A stretch of DNA of 64,000 nt from Phycisphaerales bacterium (GCA_040217175.1 JAVJNT010000002.1:682001-746000), one strand, 5' to 3'. Counted from the stretch's first letter, positions 32,160 to 45,089 are shown. Numbers and translations are program-made. The notes: generated from the letters alone by a model not told the origin.

Positions 32160-34541
32160 CTACTCGCAGCCCAGCCCGACCGCCCGCTGGAAGCCCAGCA
32201 GGTCGACGAGGCTGAGGCGGCCGTCCTGGTTGAAGTCGGCCGAGGGATCGCCGGCGTCGAAGAGCCGCAGGAAGGCCAGCACGTCATAGACGGTGGCCTC
32301 GCCGTCGCCGTCGAGGTCGGCGCGGCAGGGGAGGCAGGTGGCGATGTCGACGATCGAAAGGCCACCGACACCGTTGGAAGCCCACAGGTAGTGGTCGAGG
32401 AGGTCGGCACCGCGAGCGGCCGTTGGCACGAAGTGCACCAGCCGCATCGCCGAAGGGTCGCGCACCTCATACACGTAGATGCCACCCTGGTCGCCCGCAT
32501 AGAGATAGCCGTTGCGCTCGACCAGCGAGAACCGGCCGGCACCCGCGATGCGACCAATCTCGACCGGATTGGTCGGGTCTCGCACGTCGAAGGCGGTGAT
32601 GAAGCCGCCGACCGGCGGCGGACCGTAGAAGTTGAGCGAATGTACGAAGGCAACATCGCCCGAGGTGTTCAGGGCAATGGACTGGCCCTCGCCGTTAACG
32701 GGCGCTTCCGCTATACGCACAAGGCCGGCGTCGTAGACCGCCAGCGAGCCGACTTCCAGGTGCTGGCCCGCGGCGGCCACAAAGAGGTCATTGCGAGCAA
32801 CGAACGCGTTGCCACGGATCTCACCAACCTCGACCGGCGACCTGGGGTCCGAAACGTCGAACACGATCGCACCCCCACGATCCGCACGCGCTCTGGTCAT
32901 GGCCACCAGGTCGCCGGAAGCTGTGGCGTGCAAAAGGTCTTCGACCGCGTCGAAGGTGCCCAGCACCTCCGGAGATGTTGGATCCGAGACGTCGGCGACG
33001 ACCAGTTCGCGGTCCGGGCCTGCGAAGTACGCGGTCTCGCCGTTCCTGGAAATCCTGCCGGCGAGATCCGAGGCCGGCAGCCCACCCAGCAGGACGGGCG
33101 CGGTCGGGTCGCGCACGTCCAGCACGAGGAAGCCCATGCTGGTGCTATGGGCGTAGGCGAAGCTGCCATCGAGAAGGACCGCGCCAACCGGTCCGAATTC
33201 GTCGATCGTCTTGACGATGCGCGGCTGGCAGCCAATCGGCCGCGGCGGGCATCCGGCGGCCAGGGCGATCTGGAAGGCGTCGAGGTCCGCCGGCGTGAGC
33301 ACGCCGTCGCCGTCGAAGTCGGCGGCCAGGTCGCCTAGCTCGAAGAGGTTCAGGAACACGAGCACGTCGGCGGTGTCGGCCCGGCCGTCGCCCGTGAGGT
33401 CGGCGGTGCACCGCTCGCAGAGGACGTCGATGACGGCGACGGCGCCGACTTCGGGCACGCCATCGATCCGCTGGCCGGGCGCGCCGACGTAGGCGGTGCG
33501 ACCATCGCTGGCCAAGCCCGCGTACGAGAACACCAGCCCGGACTCAGCGCCCACGCGCCCCACCTCGTGGTACAGGCCCGAGGCGTCTCGCTCGAACGCG
33601 TACACGTGGCCTCGGTCGCGATCGGAGACCAGCATCTGGCTCGCGTCGGAGCTCAGGCCGATGGTGGCGTACAGGCGATCGTTCGTTCCCGAGCCGCGGA
33701 CGGCCTGGTCGTAGGACCAGGTTCCGCCTTCGAGCCGGAAGGTGTGGGCAACGATCTGGTCGGCGGTCGTAGCATCGATGCCTCGGGAAGTCACCGCCAG
33801 CACACCGTTTCGCATGATCGGCTCGTTGATTTCTTCGATGTGTCCGGGCTCGGGCGTTGCGATCACCTGCGGGTCGGCAAACGTTCCATCGGGCTGCTGC
33901 CGGTACGCGACAACAACACCGGCACGCCGCACGCCCAAGCGATCGGCGTTCGAGGCCGACACGAACAGCCATCCATCTCGGAGTTCAAGGTTGTACGCAT
34001 ACCTGGGAAAGGAAGTGGCTTCAACGAGATGGCTGGGATACTCGATCAGCTGGCTCTGTTGCCAGTTGTCGTCGTCACGCTGGTACACCCACAGGTCCGC
34101 ACCGTCCAACTCCGCGAGGACGAGCGTGTCGCCCTCGATGGCGTTCGATCTTGCGAAGCTGTATGCGTCGGGGTGGGGCTGGTCGATGCGTTGCTCGACG
34201 ACGAACCGCCCGGCTTCCTCGACGAAGACAAAGGCCTCGCGATTGCCACCGGCAACGATCCTCGTGCCATCGAAGTCGACCCGGCCGCTGGCCGAGGACG
34301 CACCCGAAGAGCCGTCGATCGTTTGCTGGAGTTGCCACTCGCCCTCGAATCGCGAGTAGATGTGGATCCCCCCGCCCGACACCACCAGCCTGTCGCCCTC
34401 CAGCCAGACCCCGGTGCCGAACTCGGCCCCCTCTATTGGCCTCGGGTTCTCGATGCGTTGCTCCAGGCATTGGCCCAGGGCGGCCGGCGCCAGCGAGCAG
34501 GTCAGGGCGATCGAGAGGGCGGGGATGAATGGGCGGATCAT
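32160..34541 (-). CDS. Secreted double beta-propeller protein with two dockerin-like modules
   Basis: The 793-residue precursor has a signal peptide (about residues 1-23, ending LAPAALG). Residues about 25-370 form a repeated beta-sheet domain ([19 protein letters not shown] and similar) and end in a calcium-loop pair: CTADLTGDG near residue 375 and [14 protein letters not shown] near 409. A second propeller of LVIVD-like repeats follows (residues about 440-730, with [14 protein letters not shown] and [13 protein letters not shown]) and ends in a further pair, CRADLDGDG and ADFNQDG. It looks like two secreted proteins fused tail to head, each with its own Cys-bracketed EF-hand pair. GGAGG precedes the ATG. 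Confidence 0.75.
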   Translation of the reverse strand: MIRPFIPALSIALTCSLAPAALGQCLEQRIENPRPIEGAEFGTGVWLEGDRLVVSGGGIHIYSRFEGEWQLQQTIDGSSGASSASGRVDFDGTRIVAGGNREAFVFVEEAGRFVVEQRIDQPHPDAYSFARSNAIEGDTLVLAELDGADLWVYQRDDDNWQQSQLIEYPSHLVEATSFPRYAYNLELRDGWLFVSASNADRLGVRRAGVVVAYRQQPDGTFADPQVIATPEPGHIEEINEPIMRNGVLAVTSRGIDATTADQIVAHTFRLEGGTWSYDQAVRGSGTNDRLYATIGLSSDASQMLVSDRDRGHVYAFERDASGLYHEVGRVGAESGLVFSYAGLASDGRTAYVGAPGQRIDGVPEVGAVAVIDVLCERCTADLTGDGRADTADVLVFLNLFELGDLAADFDGDGVLTPADLDAFQIALAAGCPPRPIGCQPRIVKTIDEFGPVGAVLLDGSFAYAHSTSMGFLVLDVRDPTAPVLLGGLPASDLAGRISRNGETAYFAGPDRELVVADVSDPTSPEVLGTFDAVEDLLHATASGDLVAMTRARADRGGAIVFDVSDPRSPVEVGEIRGNAFVARNDLFVAAAGQHLEVGSLAVYDAGLVRIAEAPVNGEGQSIALNTSGDVAFVHSLNFYGPPPVGGFITAFDVRDPTNPVEIGRIAGAGRFSLVERNGYLYAGDQGGIYVYEVRDPSAMRLVHFVPTAARGADLLDHYLWASNGVGGLSIVDIATCLPCRADLDGDGEATVYDVLAFLRLFDAGDPSADFNQDGRLSLVDLLGFQRAVGLGCE

Positions 34542-34746
34542 GGCGGCCTCCTTCCGGTGTCAGTCTACCGGGAAACCGCCCGAACCCAAGGGGTTTGCCG
34601 CCCGGGTTTTCCGGGCATGCGGGCCAGCCAGCCGCATGGTCGGGAACACGGCAGGTTCGGGCGGTGATCGCAGCGTGGGCCGCGGCTTTCCTATCATTCT
34701 CGAAGAGAGCCCGCACCCCTTTTCGACCGCGAGGGACGCTTCCTTG

Positions 34747-37686
<2,940 letters not shown>

Positions 37687-37695
<9 letters not shown>

Positions 37696-38997
37696 GACGT
37701 TGGCCCGCCGCATCGGCGCCGGCTTCAGGTACGTCAGGCTCCGCCACAGCCACTCCATCGGTCCGAATCGGAACTTCGACAGCCAGAGCGGGCTGATGAC
37801 CAGCTGCAATGCCCAGACGCCGAGGATGATGGGGACGAGCTGGCTGCGGCTGAACTCACCGAAGTAGCCCAGCCCCCAGCCGTAAAAGACGAACGCGCCA
37901 ATCAGCGACTGGCTCAGGTAGTTGGTCAACGCCATTCGTCCGACCGAGGCAAGGGCGTGCCGTAGCCAGCCGACGGCGCCGCTCTTGCACAGCAGCATGA
38001 CGACGGCCACCCACGCCAGGGCGACGCCGATGCTGCCGAGGTAGTTGAACCAGCCCACGACGCCGAAGAAGGCCACCGGGTCGAAGTCGTTGGCGTGGTT
38101 GATGAGCACGCCCCCGCCCACGAGGCCGCCGCCAAGCGTGGCGCCCGCCACGAGCATCGTGGCGTAGAAGCGGGTGGATCGGGCGGCCTTGAAGACGCCG
38201 GCCTTGTGCAACGCCATGCCGAGCAGCATGAGGGCCGACACGCGCCAGACGACCCACGTGGCGAAGACCCAGGTCTGCATGAAGATGACGCTCGGCGCAT
38301 GGGCCAATGCGCGAGCGAAGAATCCGCCGAGGGCGGCCTCGCTCTCGTCGGCCAGCGAGGCCTCGGTGGGATAGAACATGATCTTCATGTCGACCCACGC
38401 ATCGGCCATGCCGCCACTCTCGGCGCTGCGCATGGCCTCGAACAGCATCTGCTGCACGGCGCTCAAGGCCATGCCCACCGGCAGGAGCAGGCTTGCGATC
38501 AGCAGCAGCCACTTGGTCCGCAGCTTGCGCAGCGGGTAGACCATCATCCCGACGAGCGCGTAGGCCACGAGTATGTCGCCGAACCAGATCAGGTACGCGT
38601 GCACCATGCCGATCGCCAGCAGCCAACCCATGCGGCGGTAGTGCACGCCAGCGGCGCTGCGGTTCGTGGCGGCCATCCGCTCGGCCATGAGCGCGACGCC
38701 CGCGCCGAAGAGCATGGAGAAGATTGCCATCATCTTCATGTCGAAGAGCAGGTGGCTGGCGAGCCAGGTCGCGTAGTCGGCGCCCTCGAAGCCGCCGCCG
38801 GCCGGCGGGTTGAAGAACGCCGTGCCGGTGAACGCGAAGATCGGGATGTTCATCACGAAGATGCCCAGCAGGGCCACGCCGCGGAGCGTGTCGATCGAGT
38901 CGAAGCGGTCCTGTCGGACGGTCGGCCCGAGCGGACCGGGCTCTGGATGTTGCATCGAGGCAGGCCGATCGGGGAGGGCGGAAGGCTCGCTGTGCAT
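37687..38997 (-). CDS. DUF418 family membrane protein
   Basis: This 436-residue protein has about nine to ten membrane helices, starts with a short charged cytoplasmic tail and then the family hallmark [17 protein letters not shown] (about residue 35). The C-terminal part carries the DUF418 signature ([21 protein letters not shown], then [13 protein letters not shown]). DUF418 proteins are widespread membrane proteins of unclear function, often linked to envelope modification. The start is uncertain: ATG 38997 was taken, and an ATG at 38955 is also possible; neither has a clear ribosome site. Its 3' end overlaps gcvP by 9 bp on the opposite strand. Confidence 0.85.
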
Positions 38998-39023
38998 TGC
39001 CCATGGTATCGTGCGAGCGCATG

Positions 39024-39056
39024 AAAAGACGGCGACCGGCTCGTGGACCGGCCGCC
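39024..39056 (-). terminator. Rho-independent terminator of the FG-GAP protein gene
   Basis: Read leftward, GGCGGCCGG (39056-39048) pairs with CCGGTCGCC (39039-39031) with one wobble over an 8-nt loop, followed after three bases by TTTT (39027-39024). It lies between the FG-GAP gene end (39111) and the DUF418 start. Confidence 0.7.
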
Positions 39057-39110
39057 GCCTGGGTAAAGAGAGAAACACCAGAGGATCAGGGAGTCAATCG
39101 GATCGGCCGG

Positions 39111-40400
39111 TCAGGGGCAGCCGGCGGTGAACAGGTTCTGGAACTCGAGGAAATCGAACACGGTGAACGCCCCGTCGCCGTCGATGTCGGCCCGCGGATC
39201 CATCGCGTCGAAGGCCGACTGGAACGCCAGGAAGTCGAACAGGTTCACGCTGCCATCACCGTCGAAGTCGGCCACGCAGGGAGTCGTGCCGACCGCATCG
39301 TTGATGAAGACGCTCGTCGTGTTGCTGTCGCGGTTGGTGACGGCGACGTCGCTCGAGCCGTTGGCGTCGAGATCGGCCACGGCCGCGAAGTCGGGCTGGA
39401 CGCCCACGGGCAGGACGAGCGCGGCGCCGAAGCCCAGGCCGCCCAGGTTCTCGAACACGGAGATCGAGCCGCCGTCGTTGTTGATCGTCATGATGTCCGG
39501 ACCGGCCGCCGAGCCGGGGGCGAAGTTGCCCACGTACATCTCAGAAGGATCGACCGAGCCGACCGGGAAGCGGCCCGCGCGGGCGAGCGTGCCGCCGGTG
39601 TTGGCGTACACGTCGACGTTGTTCTCGATCGTGATGGCGAAGTCCTGGTCGCCGTCGGCATCGAAGTCGGCCGCGACGATGCCCTCGGGGCGCTCGCCGG
39701 GCGTGCTGATGACCTGGCCGGGCGTGAAGCCGCCCGCGCCGTTGCCGTTGAGGATGCGCACGGTGCGGTCGTCGTGGCTGGTGACGGCCAGGTCGGCCAG
39801 GCCATCGCCCGTGAAGTCGGCGATGGCGGCCGAGCGGGGCTCGAGTCCGACCGAGATGGTCGTGCTGCTGGTCGAGGCGCCCAGGTCGAGCATCACCGAC
39901 ACCGAGTTCGAGTCGCGATTGACCACGACGAAATCGGCCTGCGGGTTGCCGTTGAGGTCGCCCTTGACGATCCAGACCGGCTCGAGCTGCGTCGGGGCGC
40001 TGCCGCCGGCGACGAAGGTGCCCGCACCGTTGTTGAGCATGATCTGGGCGCGGTTGGGGCCGTCGAAGACGATGACGAGGTCTTCGTCGCCGTCGCCGTC
40101 CACGTCGTGGCTGATGGCCGCGTCGGCGCCCACGCCGGCGCCCAGAAACGTCACCGGACCAGGGACGAAGCTGCCCGCGCCGTCGCCGGCGAAGACCAGG
40201 ATGCGGTCGTTGTTGTCGGCGATGACGGCCAGATCAACGAGGCCGTCGCCGGTGAAGTCGGCGGCGGCGACGCCCGAGGGCCGCTGCGCGGTCGCCAGAT
40301 CGGTGCGCGGACCGAAGCTGATCTGGGCGTTCGCCGTGCCGGCAACGGCGCCGGCGGCGATAGCAAGAGCGAGCGTGCGGGTGAACGAATTCGAGTGCAT
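39111..40400 (-). CDS. Secreted FG-GAP/VCBS repeat protein with C-terminal EF-hand pair
   Basis: The 429-residue precursor has a signal peptide (residues 1-25, ending GTANA). The body (about 30-370) consists of repeated beta-propeller blades of the FG-GAP type (AADFTGDGLVDLAV, HDVDGDGDEDLVI, ADFTGDGLADLAVT and so on), usually calcium-binding in each blade. The C-terminus is a Cys-bracketed EF-hand pair: CVADFDGDGSVNLFDFL and ADIDGDGAFTVFDFLEF. The ATG at 40400 has GGAG eight bases upstream. It is the likely target of the sigma-54 promoter at 40480-40495, and it lies just downstream of an operon encoding an NtrC-family activator. A secreted, calcium-dependent surface or carbohydrate-associated protein is likely. 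Confidence 0.85.
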   Translation of the reverse strand: MHSNSFTRTLALAIAAGAVAGTANAQISFGPRTDLATAQRPSGVAAADFTGDGLVDLAVIADNNDRILVFAGDGAGSFVPGPVTFLGAGVGADAAISHDVDGDGDEDLVIVFDGPNRAQIMLNNGAGTFVAGGSAPTQLEPVWIVKGDLNGNPQADFVVVNRDSNSVSVMLDLGASTSSTTISVGLEPRSAAIADFTGDGLADLAVTSHDDRTVRILNGNGAGGFTPGQVISTPGERPEGIVAADFDADGDQDFAITIENNVDVYANTGGTLARAGRFPVGSVDPSEMYVGNFAPGSAAGPDIMTINNDGGSISVFENLGGLGFGAALVLPVGVQPDFAAVADLDANGSSDVAVTNRDSNTTSVFINDAVGTTPCVADFDGDGSVNLFDFLAFQSAFDAMDPRADIDGDGAFTVFDFLEFQNLFTAGCP

Positions 40401-40479
40401 CTACATTCTCCAGAGCATTGCGAGGGGGTAGGAATCAAGCCGCCGCGGCTCTCCTCCAGTCGCGACGTGCTGAGCTATA

Positions 40480-40495
40480 GGCAACGGACGTGCCA
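40480..40495 (-). promoter_or_regulatory. Sigma-54 (RpoN) promoter of the FG-GAP protein gene
   Basis: Read on the minus strand the bases are TGGCACGTCCGTTGCC, matching the sigma-54 consensus TGGCACG-N4-TTGC exactly at all eleven defined positions; only the following W position is C. GG (-24) and GC (-12) are ten bases apart, as required. It lies 80 bp before the FG-GAP start codon, downstream of the terminator-like hairpin of the preceding gene, and 1.6 kb from an NtrC-family regulator gene. Confidence 0.8.
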
Positions 40496-40505
40496 GCACG
40501 AAAGT

Positions 40506-40532
40506 GCCCCTCCCAGAGCGAGCAGGAGGGGC
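40506..40532 (-). terminator. Putative terminator of the pilin/kinase/regulator operon
   Basis: GCCCCTCC (40532-40525, minus strand) and GGAGGGGC (40513-40506) form an 8-bp GC-rich stem over an 11-nt loop; the minus strand then reads ACTTTC, a short T-run. It lies 80 bp after the stop at 40614 and just upstream of the sigma-54 promoter. Confidence 0.5.
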
Positions 40533-40613
40533 CGTCTTGCGTTGGTACGAGTTTCGTCGGCCGTCGCTGGCCACCAGACCGAGCCCCTAGGCCCCGGGTG
40601 GCCATGCGAAGAT

Positions 40614-42083
40614 CTACTCGTTAAACGCGTTCTGGAACTCCAGGGAGTCGAACACGTCGAGCGTCTCGGTCAGCACGAAGTCGGCGCGAAGGTCGCCCGA
40701 GCCGAAGAAGTTCTGAAAGGCAAGGAAGTCGAAGATGTCGCGGATACCGTCGCCGGTAAGGTCAGCCCGCGGGCCGTAGGCCGAGAGGTCGTGGTGTCGG
40801 CCGAGTCCGTCGGCGTCGAGGTCGAAGAGCGAGAAGTCGAAGGGTGGGTCGGCGAGCACAACCGTTCCGTTCTTCACGCCGTCGGCGTCGGACGAGCCGC
40901 CGTCCTCGGCGTACACCCAGTCGCGCAGGGCCTGCTTATCGAGCGGGCCGGCGATCGAGTCGCCGTCGACGTCGGCCGCGGTCAGCTCGAAGCCCGCGTC
41001 GGTCCACACGAACAGACCATCGACGAATTGATCGGTATAGCTCGTGCCGACGAGCACCGTCGCGCTCCAATCGACGGGTTCGAGCGAGTCTTCGACGTCG
41101 CGACCTTCCCAGTCTTCGATGAGCACCTCGGCCTCGAAGGTGGCAAAGGGCACCGAGTCGATCAGGTCGGTCACGCCCTCCTCGATGCTCCAGCCATCGT
41201 CGGCGCGGAAGTTGATCGGCGGGGTTGGCGTACCCGCGAGCAGGCCGTAGCCCAGGTTCGTGGTTGCCCCGACGAACGTCACGGTCGTCTGGTCCGTGCT
41301 CTGGTCGTGCTCGAAGCGTACTTCGACCAAGGGGTCGTAAGCGCCGGGCACCGAGCCGCCGCTCATCCCGCTGGGCGTGATGTAGCCCTCCGACCGTGCG
41401 AAGAAGCGTCCACTCACGATCATGGTTTCGCCGGCCTCGAAGAGGCCATTGCCGTTGCCGACCTCGCTCACCAGCGTAACGGCGAAGCACCCGCAGAATG
41501 CCAGCGACCAATCGGCCCCGCTGCGCTCGAACTGTGGTCCGGTGAACAGGTTGCGGTCGTAGTCGTCGGCCGTCGCGGCGATGCGCTGGCCGATCGAGCC
41601 GTGGGGCCTGGAGCCGAACCGCGCGACGTTGGCCATGAACCGGCTCTCGGCCGATGCGCCCAGGTGGCCGCCGGTGTCCTTGCGGTCGTCGACGTCGAGC
41701 TCGACGAAACCGAAGAGCGGGCTGGGCCCGAAGCGATAGGGGTCGAATGGCTGGCCGCTCAGGCCCAGCGTGCCGGGCGGATTGACGAGGCCATCGAGCA
41801 CGAGCTGCACGCGGAAGATGTCCGAGTCGCGGCTCTCGACCAGCACGCCCGAATATGGATCGATTGCCGGCGAGAACGGATCCCACGCGCCGACGCCCAG
41901 CGATACGACGTCGGGCAGCACGGCACCCGGATTGATCATGCCCAGGCCGCCGCGGTCGGTTGGCCGAAGCACGGCATCGCCCACCAGATCGTTCCAGATC
42001 TCCTCGAGCGGATCGGCGCGCAGCGCCGGCGTGATTGCGAGCGCCATCGCAACCACCGAGATGGGACATCGGGAGCGCTTCAT
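40614..42083 (-). CDS. Secreted protein with degenerate EF-hand-like C-terminus
   Basis: The 489-residue precursor has a signal peptide (ATG 42083, hydrophobic to about residue 24, ending PALRADP). The body is mixed beta-rich and acidic without an obvious fold name; a Cys pair (CGCF) lies near residue 190. The C-terminus has one good calcium loop (ADLTGDGIRDIFDFLAFQNFFG) and a second degraded one (ADFVLTETLDVFD), and it lacks the Cys-Cys bracket of the sister proteins. The ATG overlaps the regulator stop as ATGA, and GGGAG lies upstream, so it is translated in the same operon. A role in the process sensed by the kinase is likely but unproven. Confidence 0.75.
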   Translation of the reverse strand: MKRSRCPISVVAMALAITPALRADPLEEIWNDLVGDAVLRPTDRGGLGMINPGAVLPDVVSLGVGAWDPFSPAIDPYSGVLVESRDSDIFRVQLVLDGLVNPPGTLGLSGQPFDPYRFGPSPLFGFVELDVDDRKDTGGHLGASAESRFMANVARFGSRPHGSIGQRIAATADDYDRNLFTGPQFERSGADWSLAFCGCFAVTLVSEVGNGNGLFEAGETMIVSGRFFARSEGYITPSGMSGGSVPGAYDPLVEVRFEHDQSTDQTTVTFVGATTNLGYGLLAGTPTPPINFRADDGWSIEEGVTDLIDSVPFATFEAEVLIEDWEGRDVEDSLEPVDWSATVLVGTSYTDQFVDGLFVWTDAGFELTAADVDGDSIAGPLDKQALRDWVYAEDGGSSDADGVKNGTVVLADPPFDFSLFDLDADGLGRHHDLSAYGPRADLTGDGIRDIFDFLAFQNFFGSGDLRADFVLTETLDVFDSLEFQNAFNE

Positions 42084-43507
42084 GGCATGCTGAGCTCCCG
42101 CACCAGAGACTCCAAGCCGTACCGATCGATCCGATTGCGGATGCTGCTTCGTTGCATCTGCAGCAGACGTGCTGCGGCGGTGACGTTTCCATTGGTGTGT
42201 CGGAGCGCCTGCTCGACGAGTTCTCGCTCCACGGCTTCGAGCGTGCACGGCCCGCGCCGGAAGTCGAATCGGAGGCCTTCCGCACCGTCGTGCGTGTCAG
42301 CTTCGCGTGCGATCTGCAGGTCGGAAGGCTCGATGACGCGCGCCTTGCTTAGCAATGCCGCGTGCTGCATTGCATTGACGAGCTCACGGACGTTGCCCGG
42401 CCAGTCGTGTTCGCGGATGAGCTCCTCGGCCTCGTCACTCAGCGTGAGGACCCCACGGCCGAAGTGCTTGCCGAAGCCCTCAAGGGCCGATCGTGCAAGG
42501 GCGATCGCATCATCACCGCGGTGTCGAAGCGGAGGGATCGCCACCGTGAAGGTGTTGAGTCGGTAGTACAGGTCGCTGCGGAACGATTTGTCCTGCACCC
42601 GCGCCGGCAATTCCTGGTTCGTCGCGGCAATGACACGGGCTCGAACGCGACGCTCCCGCGTGCCGCCGACGCGCCGGAGGGTCGCGGCCTCGAGCACGAG
42701 CAGCAGCTTGCTCTGCAGCTCGAGCGGAAGCTCACCGATCTCGTCGAGGAAGATCGTGCCTTCGGCGGCCATCTCGAAGAGGCCCTCGCGCGCTTCCTTC
42801 GCATCGGTGAATGCCCCGCGCTCGTGGCCGAAGAGCTCTGCTTCGATCAGGTTCGCCGGCAACGCCGCGCAGTTCACGTGCACGAACGGCGACTGGCCCG
42901 ATGGATCGGCCGCGCGGTGCAGCTCCCTTGCCAGGACGCCCTTGCCCGCGCCGGTCTCGCCGATGAGCAGCACCGTGGGCAGGGCCTGCGGCCCCTCGCC
43001 GGGGTCTGGCAACGGCAGCTGCGCCAGGCGGTGCACCATCGACACCGCTTCCTTCCACGCAGGGTGCTCGCCCACAAGGCCGTTGGCGTCCGCGGCCGAT
43101 GGCTGGCTGGCCATGCGCTCGTGCAGCCGCAATCGCGCATCGCGCTTGCCGCGCTCGAGCGAGCGCTTCACGACCAGCGAGAGCTCGGCCACGCTGATGG
43201 GCTTGAGCAAGTACTCGTCGGCGCCCAGCTTCATCGCCTCGACGGCGGTCGCCACGCTGTCGTCCGAAGTCATGACCAGCACGCCGCCGGTGAATCCTTC
43301 TTCTCGGACCGACTTGATGAGCGTGAGCCCGCCGTCGCCAGGCATGCGAAGGTCGGTGATGATCAGATCGACGTGCCGCGATGCATAGACCGCAAGCCCG
43401 TCACGAACGGACTCCGCCTCGAGGGTGTCGTATCCCTCGCGGCGTAGCGTCGACGCAACGGAGTAGCGCAGGTCTTGATCGTCTTCAACAAGGAGGACTA
43501 CGGCCAT
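42080..43507 (-). CDS. NtrC-family sigma-54-dependent response regulator
   Basis: The 475-residue protein has an N-terminal receiver (residues 1-120, phosphorylation at D52 in IITDLRMP), an AAA+ sigma-54 activation domain (about 140-385; Walker A GETGAGKG at 183-190, Walker B GTIFLDEIG) and a C-terminal Fis-type helix-turn-helix (NVTAAARLLQMQRSSIRNRI). The sigma-54 contact motif is GAFTDA (231-236), not GAFTGA; the Asp variant is reported in some natural family members. The ATG at 43507 is preceded by GGAGG. Its stop overlaps the next gene by 4 bp (ATGA), and it follows the kinase gene by 39 bp. Confidence 0.93.
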   Translation of the reverse strand: MAVVLLVEDDQDLRYSVASTLRREGYDTLEAESVRDGLAVYASRHVDLIITDLRMPGDGGLTLIKSVREEGFTGGVLVMTSDDSVATAVEAMKLGADEYLLKPISVAELSLVVKRSLERGKRDARLRLHERMASQPSAADANGLVGEHPAWKEAVSMVHRLAQLPLPDPGEGPQALPTVLLIGETGAGKGVLARELHRAADPSGQSPFVHVNCAALPANLIEAELFGHERGAFTDAKEAREGLFEMAAEGTIFLDEIGELPLELQSKLLLVLEAATLRRVGGTRERRVRARVIAATNQELPARVQDKSFRSDLYYRLNTFTVAIPPLRHRGDDAIALARSALEGFGKHFGRGVLTLSDEAEELIREHDWPGNVRELVNAMQHAALLSKARVIEPSDLQIAREADTHDGAEGLRFDFRRGPCTLEAVERELVEQALRHTNGNVTAAARLLQMQRSSIRNRIDRYGLESLVRELSMP

Positions 43508-43546
43508 CGGTGGCCTCCGCGCGGCCATGCATGGCCCGCAAGGTGC

Positions 43547-45028
43547 TCATTCCACGGGAAGGGATACGGCGAATACCGCGCCGCGGCCCACTCCGGCGTC
43601 GCGAAGCCAGGCGTCGCCGCCGTGGTCCTTCGCCACCTTGTGCACCATTGCAAGCCCGATGCCATTCCCTTGCGACTTCGTCGTGAAGTAGGGCTGGAAC
43701 AGATTGCCCTCGACCTCCGGCGGTACGCCCGGCCCGCCGTCTTCCACGTCGATGCCCCACGTACCGGGTGCCGCGGTACCGTTTTCGGACCACGCGTGCA
43801 CGCGAATCGCGCCGCCGCTGGGCGTCACCTCGATCGCGTTCGAGACCAGCGCGACGATCGCCTGCTCGAGCTGGGACGGGTCGATCGAGACTGCATCGGG
43901 CGCGCGTTGCCCGTCGATCGAAAGCTCGATGCCCGAGGCTCCGGCCCGATCGGCCAGCGAGGCCAGCGACTCTTCGAGCCACTCGCCGGGGTTGACGCGG
44001 ACGCGGTTGAGCTGCTCTGGCCTCGTGAGGTCGAGCAAGCGTTTGAGCCATACGTTCACGCGGTCGACCGTCGAGATGATGCGCGAGAGCTGCTCGGTCC
44101 GCTGGGGCGCATCAGGCTCGCTCTCGGCGAGCTCGGCCATCATGCGGATGCCCGACAGCGGGCTCTTGATGTTGTGGATGATGCGGCTCGTGGCAGTGCC
44201 GAATGCGGCCAGGCGTTCACGCTCGATGCGCTCGGTCTGCATCGACGAAATGGTGCCGGCCATGGCGTTGAACTCGGCCGCCAGTTCGGCCAATTCGCCC
44301 TTGCCGCGGACCTCGACGCGATACCCAAGCTCGCCCCTCGCGAATCGCTCCGTAGCGACGCGAAGCTCGGTGACCTGCAAGAGCACCCACCGCCGGACGA
44401 GCTGGACGGCCAACACCCCCGAGAGCACCGCGATCGCCACGCTCCCAGCCAGCGAGAGCAGCATCTTCTTCCGCACGTCGTCGGTGTGCGAACTGGCCCG
44501 TTGGGCGTTCTCGATAACGAGCGTCTCCGTGGCCTCAATCCGCTCATGGATGTCAAACAGCATGCCCAGTGCAACATCGCGATCGGCGTCGTCCCCCGTA
44601 TCGAGCCAGGTACGCACGGCGTCCTCAGCACGCGCGATGCTTCGGGCGAGGTATCGAGGGACCCCCTGGCCCAGCACCACCTCCAATCGCTCGGCTGCAA
44701 TGAGGTCGGCCGCGGCCTGCCGCGCTTCATCGCTGAGCTCGAGCAACGCAACACGATCGATGGATTCGGATCCGTCGCCGTTGCTCGAATGGGCTGGGCC
44801 GATGGCGGCCACCCGAGTACCTTGGGCTATGTCGTTGTACTGTGTTCCGGCGGCCCGTTTGGCGGTGCTGAGCAGGCTGAGGGCCCTCTCGGTAGCGCGC
44901 ATGGGCTCGTCGAGTTGCTGTTCGAGGAACGCCAGCCCCCACAGCATGGTGGCAATGTTGATGACGACGACGACGCCCAATGCCGCCAGCAAGATCGCGA
45001 ACCTGGTCTTTAGCGAGTGCCGTGCCAT
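43547..45028 (-). CDS. Sensor histidine kinase
   Basis: This partner of the NtrC-type regulator has 493 residues: TM1 (about 10-32), a long extracytoplasmic sensor region (about 33-190, mainly helical), TM2 (about 193-212), a HAMP linker (about 213-265), the HisKA domain with the phospho-acceptor in IIHNIKSPLSGIRMM (H285) and a HATPase domain. The ATP-binding boxes are VSNAIEVTP, DVEDGGPGVPPE and GNGIGLAMVHKVAKDHGG. The NtrB-like N-box VALVSNAIE supports an active kinase. The ATG at 45028 has a modest ribosome site. It is co-transcribed with pseudopilin and regulator; the ligand is unknown. Confidence 0.92.
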   Translation of the reverse strand: MARHSLKTRFAILLAALGVVVVINIATMLWGLAFLEQQLDEPMRATERALSLLSTAKRAAGTQYNDIAQGTRVAAIGPAHSSNGDGSESIDRVALLELSDEARQAAADLIAAERLEVVLGQGVPRYLARSIARAEDAVRTWLDTGDDADRDVALGMLFDIHERIEATETLVIENAQRASSHTDDVRKKMLLSLAGSVAIAVLSGVLAVQLVRRWVLLQVTELRVATERFARGELGYRVEVRGKGELAELAAEFNAMAGTISSMQTERIERERLAAFGTATSRIIHNIKSPLSGIRMMAELAESEPDAPQRTEQLSRIISTVDRVNVWLKRLLDLTRPEQLNRVRVNPGEWLEESLASLADRAGASGIELSIDGQRAPDAVSIDPSQLEQAIVALVSNAIEVTPSGGAIRVHAWSENGTAAPGTWGIDVEDGGPGVPPEVEGNLFQPYFTTKSQGNGIGLAMVHKVAKDHGGDAWLRDAGVGRGAVFAVSLPVE

Positions 45029-45089
45029 GTGACCAACCTGCGAGGGCCGCCCGCGGAGGAGATCGAGCATACCGATGCACCGCGGCGGG

